A stretch of DNA of 64,000 nucleotides from Streptomyces griseicoloratus (lineage in GTDB: Bacteria; Actinomycetota; Actinomycetes; Streptomycetales; Streptomycetaceae). The translations under genes and the position numbers were made by a program. The stretch spans positions 1-64,000 of the forward strand of contig NZ_JACVQF010000209.1 in NCBI RefSeq assembly GCF_014534645.1. Direction: 5' to 3'. Under the pieces are notes generated by a model, which was not told the origin of the DNA, made no database searches, and was given only the letters and a program-made list of their open reading frames with translations. Positions 1-7,524 of this stretch are shown piece by piece (the stretch's first letter is position 1; every line of letters starts with the position of its first letter).

Positions 1-1
1 C

Positions 2-367
2 GACAAGGGCCACGGTTACTCGAAGGGTGACCACGGCAAGCCCTGGGGCGGCGTGCACACCGGCGGCGGCGCTCTCGCCTCGGTCAACCAGGACGACTGG
101 GGCGGCTCCGGCAAGGGCGACTCGGGGAGCGGCTACAAGGACTCCGGGTACGGCTACAAGGACTCCGGGAGCGGCTACAAGGACGACAGCGGCAAGGGCT
201 CCTGGGGCGGCAGCGACCACGAGAAGCCCCGCGGCGGGATGCACACCGGCGGCGGCGCTCTGGCCGCGACGCCGGCCGTGACCGCGGGTGGCCTGGCGGC
301 CCTGGCCGTCGCCGGCACCGGTCTGTACGCCGTGCGGCGTAAGAAGACGGCTCCCGGGACGGTCTGA
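2..367 (+). CDS. Gly/Tyr/Lys-rich surface protein with sortase-type tail (5' end outside window)
   Basis: The reading frame is open from the window edge, so the N-terminus is missing. The visible part is low-complexity (Gly, Ser, Tyr, Lys, Asp) with three GYKDSG-like repeats. The C-terminus has the layout of a cell-wall sorting signal: a short motif (GMHTGGG), a hydrophobic stretch of about 20 residues (AVTAGGLAALAVAGTGL) and a basic tail RRKK. A second copy, GVHTGGGALA, lies about 60 residues earlier without a following membrane segment. No LPXTG or LAXTG is present; G-[VM]-H-T-G may take that role (inference). A sortase gene follows at 484, which supports surface attachment. Function is unknown. 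Confidence 0.75.
   Translation, partial: DKGHGYSKGDHGKPWGGVHTGGGALASVNQDDWGGSGKGDSGSGYKDSGYGYKDSGSGYKDDSGKGSWGGSDHEKPRGGMHTGGGALAATPAVTAGGLAALAVAGTGLYAVRRKKTAPGTV
131..193 (+). repeat. three 21-bp in-frame tandem repeats (GYKDSG-x)
   Basis: Three successive 21-bp units encode GYKDSGY, GYKDSGS and GYKDDSG. The first two differ at two bases only, so copy number may vary between strains. Confidence 0.85.
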
Positions 368-386
368 GCCGTGCCGGGCGTGATAG

Positions 387-428
387 CGGCCGGGCCGCCA
401 CCCCGTACCCCGTGTGGCGGCCCGGCCG
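387..428 (+). terminator. hairpin between surface protein and sortase
   Basis: Inverted repeat with 14-bp perfect arms (387-400 and 415-428) and a 14-nt loop, 20 bp after the stop of the surface-protein gene. There is no U-tract, as is usual in Streptomyces. It may terminate or reduce read-through into the sortase gene. Confidence 0.6.
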
Positions 429-483
429 GCCCGCCCATCCGCCCCGTCCGCCCAGCTGCCGTGCACTTGTGAGGTGGTCTTCG

Positions 484-1248
484 ATGGCAGCCCCTTCCCC
501 TTCCCCCACCGACGACCAGCGGGCGCCGGCCCGCCACGGGGCGCGCGGAGGCCTGACCATGCTGTTGGCCGCGGCCCTCGTACTCCTCGCGGTGACCCTG
601 TTCGGCGGGAACGACACGTCGTCGGACGCCTACCGCCCCCCGACCCCTCCGCGGGCGGGTGCGTCGGCCACGCCCTACGAGACCCCGTCGCCCACGCCCT
701 ACGAGACCCCGTCGGCCACACCCGACGAGAGTCCGTCGGCCGTGCCCTACGAGACCCCGTCGGCCACGCCCGACCGGGACTCGGAGTCCGAGTACATGTC
801 GCGGTCGGAGCCCGTACGCCTGCTGATCCCGAAGATCGCCGTGGACGCCCCCTTCACGGACCTCGACATCGGCGCCAACGGGCAGCTGGAGGCTCCGCCC
901 CCCGACGACACCAACCTGGTCGGCTGGTACGCCAAGGGGCCCTCGCCCGGGGAGAGGGGCACCTCGATCATCGCCGGTCATGTCGACACGAAGACCTCCC
1001 CGGCCGTGTTCGTCGGCCTCTCCGCACTGGAGCGCGGAGACGTCTTCCACGTCCGGCGGGCCGACGGAGACACGGCGTCCTTCACGGTCGACAGCGTGGA
1101 GACCTTCGGGAAGGACGCATTCCCCAGCAGCCGTGTGTACGACGACACGGACCGGGCCGAGGTGCGGCTCATCACCTGCGCGGGCGACTACGACCGCGCA
1201 GCCCAGGACTACACGGACAACCTCGTGGTCTTCGCGCACCTCACCTGA
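484..1248 (+). CDS. class E/F-type sortase (transpeptidase)
   Basis: Membrane-anchored cysteine transpeptidase, 254 residues, that would join surface proteins to the cell wall. One membrane segment lies at about residues 24-41, followed by a Thr/Pro/Glu-rich linker with four 8-residue repeats, then the sortase domain (about 108-254). The catalytic His is in IIAGHVDT (about H166) and the Cys in LITCAG (about C232); I do not assign the Arg of the triad with certainty. The ATG at 484 was chosen because the membrane segment follows directly; the frame is open further upstream but overlaps the hairpin. The likely substrate is the preceding gene product. Confidence 0.9.
   Translation: MAAPSPSPTDDQRAPARHGARGGLTMLLAAALVLLAVTLFGGNDTSSDAYRPPTPPRAGASATPYETPSPTPYETPSATPDESPSAVPYETPSATPDRDSESEYMSRSEPVRLLIPKIAVDAPFTDLDIGANGQLEAPPPDDTNLVGWYAKGPSPGERGTSIIAGHVDTKTSPAVFVGLSALERGDVFHVRRADGDTASFTVDSVETFGKDAFPSSRVYDDTDRAEVRLITCAGDYDRAAQDYTDNLVVFAHLT
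667..762 (+). repeat. four 24-bp tandem repeats in the sortase linker (ATPYETPS)
   Basis: Four consecutive 24-bp units encode (A/P)TPYETPS with small changes (third unit ATPDESPS), forming an extracytoplasmic spacer between membrane anchor and catalytic domain. A partial fifth unit follows. Confidence 0.9.
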
Positions 1249-1397
1249 CCCCTGCCAGGCCTCGGCGACCCGCTGGTCACCCGCGTAGTTCATACGAGTC
1301 GCGCCCCGGTGAGGGCGGGCACAGGATCGAGGCACGCTGGCGTCGCATCACCGCGGCCGACGTTCAGTTCCGCCCCCGCGAAGGAGATGTGCGCAGG

Positions 1398-2549
1398 ATG
1401 ACCACTACGTCCACCCCTGCTTCAGAACCGCTGACGCGACAGACGTCGCACCGTGTCTCCCAGTCCGTGTTCGACGGCTCCCGGCTCCGGGTCGTCCTGC
1501 TGGTGGACGTGTACGACGGAGCCCAGCAGCAGTTCCTCGAGACGTACGAGCAACTGCGCAGCCACGTCGAGTCCGTTCCCGGACACATCAGCGAACAGCT
1601 GTGCCAGTCCATCGAGAACCCCTCCCAGTGGCTCATCACCAGCGAATGGGAGAGCGCCCCGCCGTTCCTCGACTGGGTGAGCAGCGAGGAGCACGTGCGG
1701 ATGGTGAAGCCGCTGCACAGCTGCGTCCGGGACACCCGCTCGCTGCGCTTCCACGTCGTCCGCGAGACCAGCGGCCAGGAGGCCGCCGAGACCGGCAAGG
1801 GCGATCTCCAGGCGTCCCCCCGCATCGGTGACGGAGTGATCCGCCACGCGCTCACCTTCACGGTCAAGCCGGGCAGCGAGGCGGCCGTCGCCGAGCTCCT
1901 CGCCGACTACGGCTCGCCCGAGCCGCAGGTCGACGACACCACCCGGCTGTGCCGTACCTCCCTGTTCATGCACGGCAACCGGGTGGTGCGGGCCATCGAG
2001 GTGCGGGGCGACCTGCTCGCGGCGCTGCACCACGTCGCCCGGCAGCCCGAGGTGCGTGCCGTGGAGGAGGCCATCAACCCGTACCTGGAGCAGCACCGGG
2101 ACCTCGGCGACCCCGAGTCCGCGCGGGTCTTCTACACCCGGGCGGCGCTGCCGGCCGTCCACCATGTGACGGCCGGGCGGGAGGAACCGCACGCGGAGCG
2201 GCACGCCCTGTACTACCCGGCCCGGCCGGGCTGCGGGATGCGGCTCGCCCGGCTGCTCGCCCAGCAGGACGAGGCGGCGGCGGACGACCCGCGCAACCCG
2301 GTCCTGTGCAGCACGATCTTCCAGCGCGACGACGTCGTGGTGCGGCTGATCGACGTACGCGGCGGCCTCGACGCCGCCGACCTCGCGCCGGCCCTCGGCC
2401 TCCCCGACGCCGCCCGGGCGGCCGAACTCACCACGCTCCCGACGGGCAGCGGTGCGGACGCGGCGGGGTCGCAGGACGGAGAACTGGCGCGGCTGCTCGA
2501 ACACGCACGTATGGACCTCGTCACCGACCGCCGCGCGCCCGACGCCTGA
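1398..2549 (+). CDS. SchA/CurD-type polyketide (spore pigment) protein, WhiE ORFI-like
   Basis: 383 residues. An N-terminal antibiotic-biosynthesis-monooxygenase-like ferredoxin fold (about 28-115, ending near RSLRFHVVRE) is followed by two further repeats of the same beta-alpha pattern (about 145-235 and 245-345), the layout of SchA/CurD proteins encoded in spore-pigment (whiE) clusters. Their exact reaction is not established. AAGGAG at 1381-1386 supports the ATG at 1398; the frame is open far upstream but that part is not coding-like. Cupin and ACP genes follow on the same strand after 69 bp, as in whiE order, but the ketosynthase pair is absent. Confidence 0.85.
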   Translation: MTTTSTPASEPLTRQTSHRVSQSVFDGSRLRVVLLVDVYDGAQQQFLETYEQLRSHVESVPGHISEQLCQSIENPSQWLITSEWESAPPFLDWVSSEEHVRMVKPLHSCVRDTRSLRFHVVRETSGQEAAETGKGDLQASPRIGDGVIRHALTFTVKPGSEAAVAELLADYGSPEPQVDDTTRLCRTSLFMHGNRVVRAIEVRGDLLAALHHVARQPEVRAVEEAINPYLEQHRDLGDPESARVFYTRAALPAVHHVTAGREEPHAERHALYYPARPGCGMRLARLLAQQDEAAADDPRNPVLCSTIFQRDDVVVRLIDVRGGLDAADLAPALGLPDAARAAELTTLPTGSGADAAGSQDGELARLLEHARMDLVTDRRAPDA

Positions 2550-2618
2550 AACCGTCGTCCAGGGCGTGAGGCCCAGTCATCGCCCCATGCCGACACCCCA
2601 CACGATCGGAGCATCCCC

Positions 2619-3056
2619 GTGACCCAGCCCCGTCCCAGAATCGTGGATCTCTGCGAGATCGAGCCCAACATCCGGCGCGGTGGTGACGTGCGCGCCATGC
2701 TGACCCCCAGCACGGTCGGTTCCACGAGCGGTTTCATGGGCGTGGCCATCGTCCAGCCGGGGGACCGCATCGCCGAGCACTACCACCCCTACTCCGAGGA
2801 GTTCGTGTACGTCGTCTGCGGGCAGCTGGAGGTGGACCTGGACGGCGTCTCCCACCCGCTGCAGCCCGAGCAGGGGCTGATGATTCCCACCCATGTGCGG
2901 CACCGCTTCCGCAACGTCGGCAACGTGGAGGCCCGCATCGTCTTCCACCTCGGCCCGCTGGCCCCGAGGCCGCCGCTCGGCCACGTCGACACCGAGGGGT
3001 GCGACAGCGCCCCGGCCGCCGAGCAGGAGTCCCCTCTCGCGGCCGGCGCCTCCTGA
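2619..3056 (+). CDS. cupin-domain polyketide-associated protein, WhiE ORFII-like
   Basis: 145-residue single-domain cupin. Metal-binding motif 1 is visible as [10 protein letters not shown] (two His and a Glu) and motif 2 as [10 protein letters not shown]. Cupins of this type sit beside SchA/CurD genes in spore-pigment clusters; some act as cyclases or oxygenases, but no reaction can be assigned here. The start is GTG with GGAG at 2608-2611. It lies between the SchA/CurD gene and the ACP gene (31 bp before the latter), so a single transcript is likely. Confidence 0.85.
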   Translation: MTQPRPRIVDLCEIEPNIRRGGDVRAMLTPSTVGSTSGFMGVAIVQPGDRIAEHYHPYSEEFVYVVCGQLEVDLDGVSHPLQPEQGLMIPTHVRHRFRNVGNVEARIVFHLGPLAPRPPLGHVDTEGCDSAPAAEQESPLAAGAS

Positions 3057-3087
3057 CGGGGCGCCGCAGAGCAAAGGAGAAGTACGC

Positions 3088-3345
3088 ATGAACGACCGCA
3101 TCACCGTGGAAGAGCTGGCCGAGCTGGTGAGGAGGATGGCCGGGGTCACCGTGTCCCCGGAAGAGTTCCGGCAGCGCGGCGACTTTGGGTTCGACACGTT
3201 CGGCATCGACTCGCTCGGACTGCTCGGTGTGGTCGGCGAGCTGGAGAACCGGTACGGCATGCCGATGCCGCCCGACGCCGAGCGCTGCAGGTCCCCCCGG
3301 CAGTTCCTCGACCTCGCCAACAGCGCCCTGATGGCACAGGCGTGA
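3088..3345 (+). CDS. acyl carrier protein, type II polyketide type
   Basis: 85 residues, normal ACP length. The phosphopantetheine attachment motif is GIDSLGLL with Ser42. A strong ribosome site (AAGGAGA, 3074-3080) precedes the ATG. In whiE-type clusters the ACP follows the two ketosynthase genes; here it directly follows the cupin gene, so the ACP must work with ketosynthases encoded elsewhere, or the locus is a remnant. A strong hairpin terminator follows. Confidence 0.92.
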   Translation: MNDRITVEELAELVRRMAGVTVSPEEFRQRGDFGFDTFGIDSLGLLGVVGELENRYGMPMPPDAERCRSPRQFLDLANSALMAQA

Positions 3346-3355
3346 CAGCACCACA

Positions 3356-3392
3356 GGCCGGCGGCCCCGCGAAAGTCGCGGGGCCGCCGGCC
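3356..3392. terminator. bidirectional terminator between ACP and methyltransferase genes
   Basis: Perfect 17-bp stem (3356-3372 and 3376-3392) with a 3-nt loop AAG, between two converging genes, 10 bp after the ACP stop and 25 bp from the methyltransferase stop. Confidence 0.9.
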
Positions 3393-3417
3393 CGTGCGGT
3401 GGCAGTGCGCCGCCGGG

Positions 3418-4446
3418 TCACTGGGGCACGGTGCAGTCGAAAGCGTGCAGGTAGGGGTTGACCGGGCTGATGTCGTCGATGACGAGTCCCGCGTCGGTCA
3501 GCCGGTCCGCCATGCTCTCGGTGGTGTGCTTGGCCCCGCCGACGTTGAGGAGCAGCAGCAGGTCCATCGCGGTGCTGAACCGCATCGACGGCGTGTCGTC
3601 GACGAGGTTCTCGATGACCACGACCCGCGCTCCGGGGCCGCCCGCCTCGATGACGTTGCGCAGCGTCCGGGCGGTGCTGTCGTCGTCCCACTCCAGGATG
3701 TTCTTGACGATGTACACATCGGCCTTGACCGGGATGGCCGCGCGGCAGTCGCCCGGCACGATGCTGACGCGCCCGGCGAGATCGCCTCCCTCGCGCAGGC
3801 GTGGATCGGCGTGCTCCACCACCCGCGGCAGGTCCAGCAGGGTGCCGTGCATCGACGGGTACTTGTCCAGCAGGCTCGCCACCACGAACCCCTGTCCGCC
3901 GCCGATGTCGGCGACCGACGTGCTCCCCGACAGGTCGAGGCGGTCCGCGACGTCGCGCGCCGACTGCCTGCTGGAGGTCGTCATGGCGCGGTTGAAGACC
4001 TCGGCGGACTCGGGGGCGTCCTCGTTGAGGTAGGTGAAGAACTCCTTGCCGTACAGGTCCTCGACGACGTTGCGGCCGGTGCGCACCGCCTCGTCCAGCA
4101 TCGGCCAGGCGTCCCAGGTCCACGGTTCGGTGCACCACAGGGTGATGTAGCGCAGGCTGTGCGGGTCGTCCTCGCGCAGCAGCCGGGACATGTCGGTGTG
4201 GGCGAACGTCCCGTCCGGTCGTTCGGTGAAGACGCCGTAGCAGGTCAGGGCCCGCAGCAGCCGGCGCAGCGGCTTGGGCTCGGTCTTCACGGCGGCGGCG
4301 AGGTCCTCCACTGCCATGGGGCTCTCACCGAGGGCGTCGGCGACTCCCAGCCGGGCGGCCGCGCGGAGGGCGGCGGCACACGCCGCCCCGAACACGAGCT
4401 CCCTGAGCCGCATGGGCGGCGGCGGGGCGGTCTGTGCGGTCGTCAT
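3418..4446 (-). CDS. SAM-dependent O-methyltransferase (plant/DnrK-like family)
   Basis: 342 residues. An N-terminal dimerisation/winged-helix region (about 10-95, LRELVFGAACAAALRAAARLG) is followed by a Rossmann methyltransferase domain. The SAM-binding motif is VADIGGGQG (about residue 180), and DLPRVVEHA and GDCRAAIP follow as expected in this family. Such enzymes methylate hydroxyl groups of aromatic polyketides. The ATG at 4446 has AAGGAAGG just upstream. Its position facing an ACP/cupin/SchA set suggests pigment or polyketide tailoring, but it is convergent and separated by a terminator, so the link is inferred. Confidence 0.88.
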   Translation of the reverse strand: MTTAQTAPPPPMRLRELVFGAACAAALRAAARLGVADALGESPMAVEDLAAAVKTEPKPLRRLLRALTCYGVFTERPDGTFAHTDMSRLLREDDPHSLRYITLWCTEPWTWDAWPMLDEAVRTGRNVVEDLYGKEFFTYLNEDAPESAEVFNRAMTTSSRQSARDVADRLDLSGSTSVADIGGGQGFVVASLLDKYPSMHGTLLDLPRVVEHADPRLREGGDLAGRVSIVPGDCRAAIPVKADVYIVKNILEWDDDSTARTLRNVIEAGGPGARVVVIENLVDDTPSMRFSTAMDLLLLLNVGGAKHTTESMADRLTDAGLVIDDISPVNPYLHAFDCTVPQ

Positions 4447-4495
4447 GTGCCGCTTTCCTTCCTTCTCGGGTCCACGGATGGCTACGGAGTGCCGG

Positions 4496-5554
4496 TCAGC
4501 ACAGTCCCGCGGGCTTGGAGGCCCGGCAGGCGTTGCCCGCGAAGGTGTTGCCACCGCCGGTTTCCGTGTTGACGAGGTCGGCCGGGGCGTTGTCGCGCAG
4601 CACGTTGTCGCTGATCCTGTTGTCCTCGCTGGTGACACCCACCATGCTCTTGAACAGGACGATGCCGCCCGACATCGGCGCGGAGCCGGTGTTGTCCCTG
4701 ATCACGTTCTTCGTCACCTGCGTCTTCTCGACGCCGGTCAGGACGATGCCGGAGCCCTGCAGCTCGGGCAGCCGCTCGGTCTTCGGGCAGGACTTGTTGT
4801 TCTCGGTGACGAGGTTGCCGCGCACGGTCAGGTGGCCGGCCTTCGGCTTGTTCTCGTCGCCGACGACGAACATCCCGGCGCAGTTGCCGGTGATGCGGTT
4901 GCCCGCCACGTCGAGGTTGCGCAGCCGCCGTACGGTGACGCCGATCCGGTTGTCCTCCAGCCGGTTGCGCTCGACCACCGTGCCCCGGGTGTCCGCGGCG
5001 CCCTCCTCGGCCGTGATCGTGTTGGCGAGGAACAGCCCCGCGTCGCCGTTGCCGCGGGCGGTGTTCGCCCGGATGAGGCTGCGCTCCGACCGCTCCTGGG
5101 CGATGCCCCACACCCCGTTGTCGTCAGCCGTCACGTTCCGCACGGTCAGCCGGTCCGTGGAGACGGCGAGCAGGCCGGTCCGGGCGAAGCCGGTCACGGT
5201 CAGGGAGGAGACCGTGACGTCCTTGAGGGCCTGGTTCTCCGTGCCCTTCACGCAGATGCCGTTGCCCTCTTCGGCGCAGTCGTCCGCGGCCTTCTTCGCG
5301 GCCGGCCGGATCACCGTGCTGCGGCCCATGCCGCGCAGGGTGATGCCGGGCGTGGTCACCGTGACGCTCTCGTAGTAGGTGCCGGAGGTCACGAGGACGG
5401 TGTCGCCCGGTTCGGCGGCGTCGACGGCCTGCTGGATCGAGTCGCCGGGAAGGACCACGTGGGTCGAATGGACGGCGGCGGGAGGTGCGGCGCCGATACC
5501 GGCCCCGACGAGCGCTGCGGTACACGCGAGATACGCGACATGGCATTTCTTCAT
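4496..5554 (-). CDS. secreted right-handed parallel beta-helix protein
   Basis: 352 residues with a signal peptide (MKKCHVAYLACTAALVGAGIGA, cleavage probably near AAVHS). The mature part has many short repeats of the type N-x-I/V-x-x-N (for example RLTVRNVTADDNGVWGI, DNRIGVTVRRL), the pattern of NosD/pectate-lyase-like beta-helix proteins, and begins with the GDSIQQAVDAAEPGDTVLV segment common in them. Four cysteines near the C-terminus suggest disulfides. It is probably a carbohydrate-binding or -modifying wall protein; catalytic residues cannot be named. Confidence 0.85.
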   Translation of the reverse strand: MKKCHVAYLACTAALVGAGIGAAPPAAVHSTHVVLPGDSIQQAVDAAEPGDTVLVTSGTYYESVTVTTPGITLRGMGRSTVIRPAAKKAADDCAEEGNGICVKGTENQALKDVTVSSLTVTGFARTGLLAVSTDRLTVRNVTADDNGVWGIAQERSERSLIRANTARGNGDAGLFLANTITAEEGAADTRGTVVERNRLEDNRIGVTVRRLRNLDVAGNRITGNCAGMFVVGDENKPKAGHLTVRGNLVTENNKSCPKTERLPELQGSGIVLTGVEKTQVTKNVIRDNTGSAPMSGGIVLFKSMVGVTSEDNRISDNVLRDNAPADLVNTETGGGNTFAGNACRASKPAGLC

Positions 5555-5662
5555 ATCCTGCACACTATGTCCGGAAGGTCCGCCGACAGGGAGCATGGGC
5601 CATCCGGTGGCGTGTCACGCCCCGGGGCGGGGCCCCGCCGGCCACCGCCCCGTGACGGGACG

Positions 5663-6346
5663 TCAGTGCCGCGACAGGCGGCCGCGGATGTCGTCGAAGT
5701 GCCGGTGCACGGCCGCCTCCGCGGCCTCGGCGTCACCGGCGCGGACGGCCTCCACGATCCTGGCGTGCATACGGGCCAGTTCCTCGCCGTCGGCGGCCGT
5801 CCCCAGCCCCTGAGCGCGCACCCGGTGGAAGGCGCTCCAGAACGCGTCGAGGAGTTCGCTGAGCAGTTCGTTGCCGAGCGAGCGGTGGAGGGCGCGGTGG
5901 AACGCCCGGTCGGTGCGGGCCGCGATCTCCCCCTCCTCGCGCACCTCCGTGTGCATCCGCGCGACCAGCGCGTCCAGCTCGGCGAGGTCCTCCTCGGGCA
6001 GCCGGCCCGCGAGCCGGTGCATGAGCCCGGCCTCCAGTGCCTCGCGCATCTGCAGCAGTTCGAGCAGGCTGCCCCGGCCCTGGCGGTGGCCGACCACGGT
6101 GCGGAACGCCATCGCCTCGATCAGCGGCTCCAGCGACATGGTGCCGACGTAGGTCCCGAAGCCGCGCCGGATCTCGACGATGCGCATGGCCTGGAGGGAC
6201 TTCAGCGCCTCGCGCAGGGAGTTCCGGCTGACGCCGAAGCGCTCCATCAGCTCGGTCTCGGTGGGCAGCGGGTCGCCGGGGCCGAGCCCCTGCTCGACGA
6301 TCAGTTCCTTGATCTTCTCCTCCGCGCCGGCAGCGACCGATCGCAT
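5663..6346 (-). CDS. GntR/FadR-family transcriptional regulator
   Basis: 227 residues. The N-terminal winged helix (about 5-70) includes GDPLPTETELMERFGVSRNSLREALKSL, typical GntR; the rest is an all-helical FCD-type ligand domain with the conserved acidic/His positions (D..FHRALHRSLGN, H..I..A). The ATG at 6346 follows GAGGGGA; an alternative ATG at 6373 has no good ribosome site. It is divergent from a lyase-transporter pair and probably represses it through the palindrome at 6403-6424, with the lyase substrate or a relative as inducer (inference). Confidence 0.9.
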   Translation of the reverse strand: MRSVAAGAEEKIKELIVEQGLGPGDPLPTETELMERFGVSRNSLREALKSLQAMRIVEIRRGFGTYVGTMSLEPLIEAMAFRTVVGHRQGRGSLLELLQMREALEAGLMHRLAGRLPEEDLAELDALVARMHTEVREEGEIAARTDRAFHRALHRSLGNELLSELLDAFWSAFHRVRAQGLGTAADGEELARMHARIVEAVRAGDAEAAEAAVHRHFDDIRGRLSRH

Positions 6347-6402
6347 GCGCCGTCCCCTCTCGACCCTTGACATCCCTGCGTTGGCATGACTCACTCTACC
6401 AG

Positions 6403-6424
6403 GGACGTAGGACGTCCTACGTCC
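6403..6424. promoter_or_regulatory. 22-bp perfect palindrome, candidate FadR-type operator
   Basis: Self-complementary arms GGACGTAGGAC and their exact reverse complement lie in the 153-bp gap between the divergent regulator and lyase genes. FadR-type dimers bind such sites. Assignment to the adjacent regulator is by position. Confidence 0.75.
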
Positions 6425-6499
6425 TGCCTGACCTGGGACAACGCCGCCGCACGGCCCACGGCTGCCCAGGCCGGGCAACAGCACGACCTGGAGAACCGC

Positions 6500-7429
6500 A
6501 TGTCCTTCCCCACGCCTCTGCGAGGCGTCATCCCCCCGGTCATCACCCCCCTCACACCCTCGGGCGAGGTCGACGTGCCCTCGCTGCGGCGGCTCACCGA
6601 GCACCTGATCGGGGCCGGCGTGCACGGGCTGTTCCTGCTGGGGTCCAGCGGCGAGGCCGCCCACCTCACGGACGGCCGACGGCGGACCGCCCTGGAGGCG
6701 GCCGTGGAGACCACGGCCGGCCGCGTCCCCGTGCTGGCCGGTGTCATCGACACCACCACCGCCCGCGTACTGGAACGGGCGGCCGACGCCGTCCGGGCGG
6801 GCGCCGACGCGCTCGTGGCCACGGCCCCCTTCTACACGCGCACGCACCCCGTCGAGATCGCCGACCACTTCCGCCGCATCCGCTCCGGCGCCGGCCTGCC
6901 GCTGTTCGCCTACGACATCCCGGTCGCCGTGCACACCAAGCTGCCCCGTGACGTGGTTCTCGACCTCGCCGCCGACGGCACCCTCGCCGGACTCAAGGAC
7001 TCCAGCGGCGACGAGGGCTCGCTGCGCCGCCTGCTGGTCGAACTGCGCCGGCGCACACCGGACTTCTCGGTGCTCACCGGCTCCGAGCTCACCGTCGACG
7101 GCGCGCTGCTCGCGGGCGCCGACGGCGTCGTGCCCGGACTCGGCAACGTCGACGCCCTCGGGTACGTACGCCTCTACGAGGCCGCCCGGGCCGGGGACTG
7201 GGCCGCGGCCAGGGCCGAACAGGACCGGCTGGCGGCCCTGTTCTCCCTCACCGACGCCGGCGACCCGGCCGTGATGGGGGCCGGCTCCTCCGCCCTCGGC
7301 GCCTTCAAGGCCGCGGCCCACCTGCTCGGCCTCATCGACTGCCCCGCCACCGCCGCGCCGCAGGTACCGCTCGACGCGGCGGCGGTGACCCGGGTCCGCA
7401 CCCACCTCGCCGAGGCCGGACTCCTGTGA
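6500..7429 (+). CDS. dihydrodipicolinate synthase / N-acetylneuraminate lyase family protein
   Basis: 309 residues, a (beta/alpha)8 class I aldolase. The substrate-binding loop is GSSGEAAHL (about 49-57); the catalytic Tyr is in FAYDIP and the Schiff-base Lys in LAGLKDSSGD (about 163). The family covers DHDPS, N-acetylneuraminate lyase and several sugar-acid aldolases or dehydratases. Association with a FadR-type regulator and an MFS acid carrier argues for catabolism of a sugar acid or 2-keto acid rather than lysine synthesis. The ATG at 6500 has GGAGAA upstream and is close to the operator. Confidence 0.88.
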   Translation: MSFPTPLRGVIPPVITPLTPSGEVDVPSLRRLTEHLIGAGVHGLFLLGSSGEAAHLTDGRRRTALEAAVETTAGRVPVLAGVIDTTTARVLERAADAVRAGADALVATAPFYTRTHPVEIADHFRRIRSGAGLPLFAYDIPVAVHTKLPRDVVLDLAADGTLAGLKDSSGDEGSLRRLLVELRRRTPDFSVLTGSELTVDGALLAGADGVVPGLGNVDALGYVRLYEAARAGDWAAARAEQDRLAALFSLTDAGDPAVMGAGSSALGAFKAAAHLLGLIDCPATAAPQVPLDAAAVTRVRTHLAEAGLL

Positions 7430-7524
7430 CCCCGGGGCCGGGTCCCCGGGCCGGACCCCTGTGATCCGGGCCCCCACCCGGCCCCTGTCCCGACGCGCGA
7501 CTTCTCACCCGCATTGGATCCGTC

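Noticed and set aside
1422-2504. Minus-strand frame of 360 codons opposite the SchA/CurD gene
   Set aside because: No domain, no ribosome site, composition of a shadow frame; the plus-strand protein is clearly of a known family.
6374-7477. Minus-strand extension of the FadR-type regulator frame to 604 codons
   Set aside because: The extra part is antisense to the aldolase-family gene and the conserved HTH begins just after the ATG at 6346, which has its own ribosome site.
7430-7524. GC-rich partial inverted repeats between the aldolase-family and MFS genes as a terminator
   Set aside because: The pairings (GGGGCCGGG/CCCGGCCCC types) are short and overlapping, as expected by chance in such sequence, and the genes appear co-transcribed.
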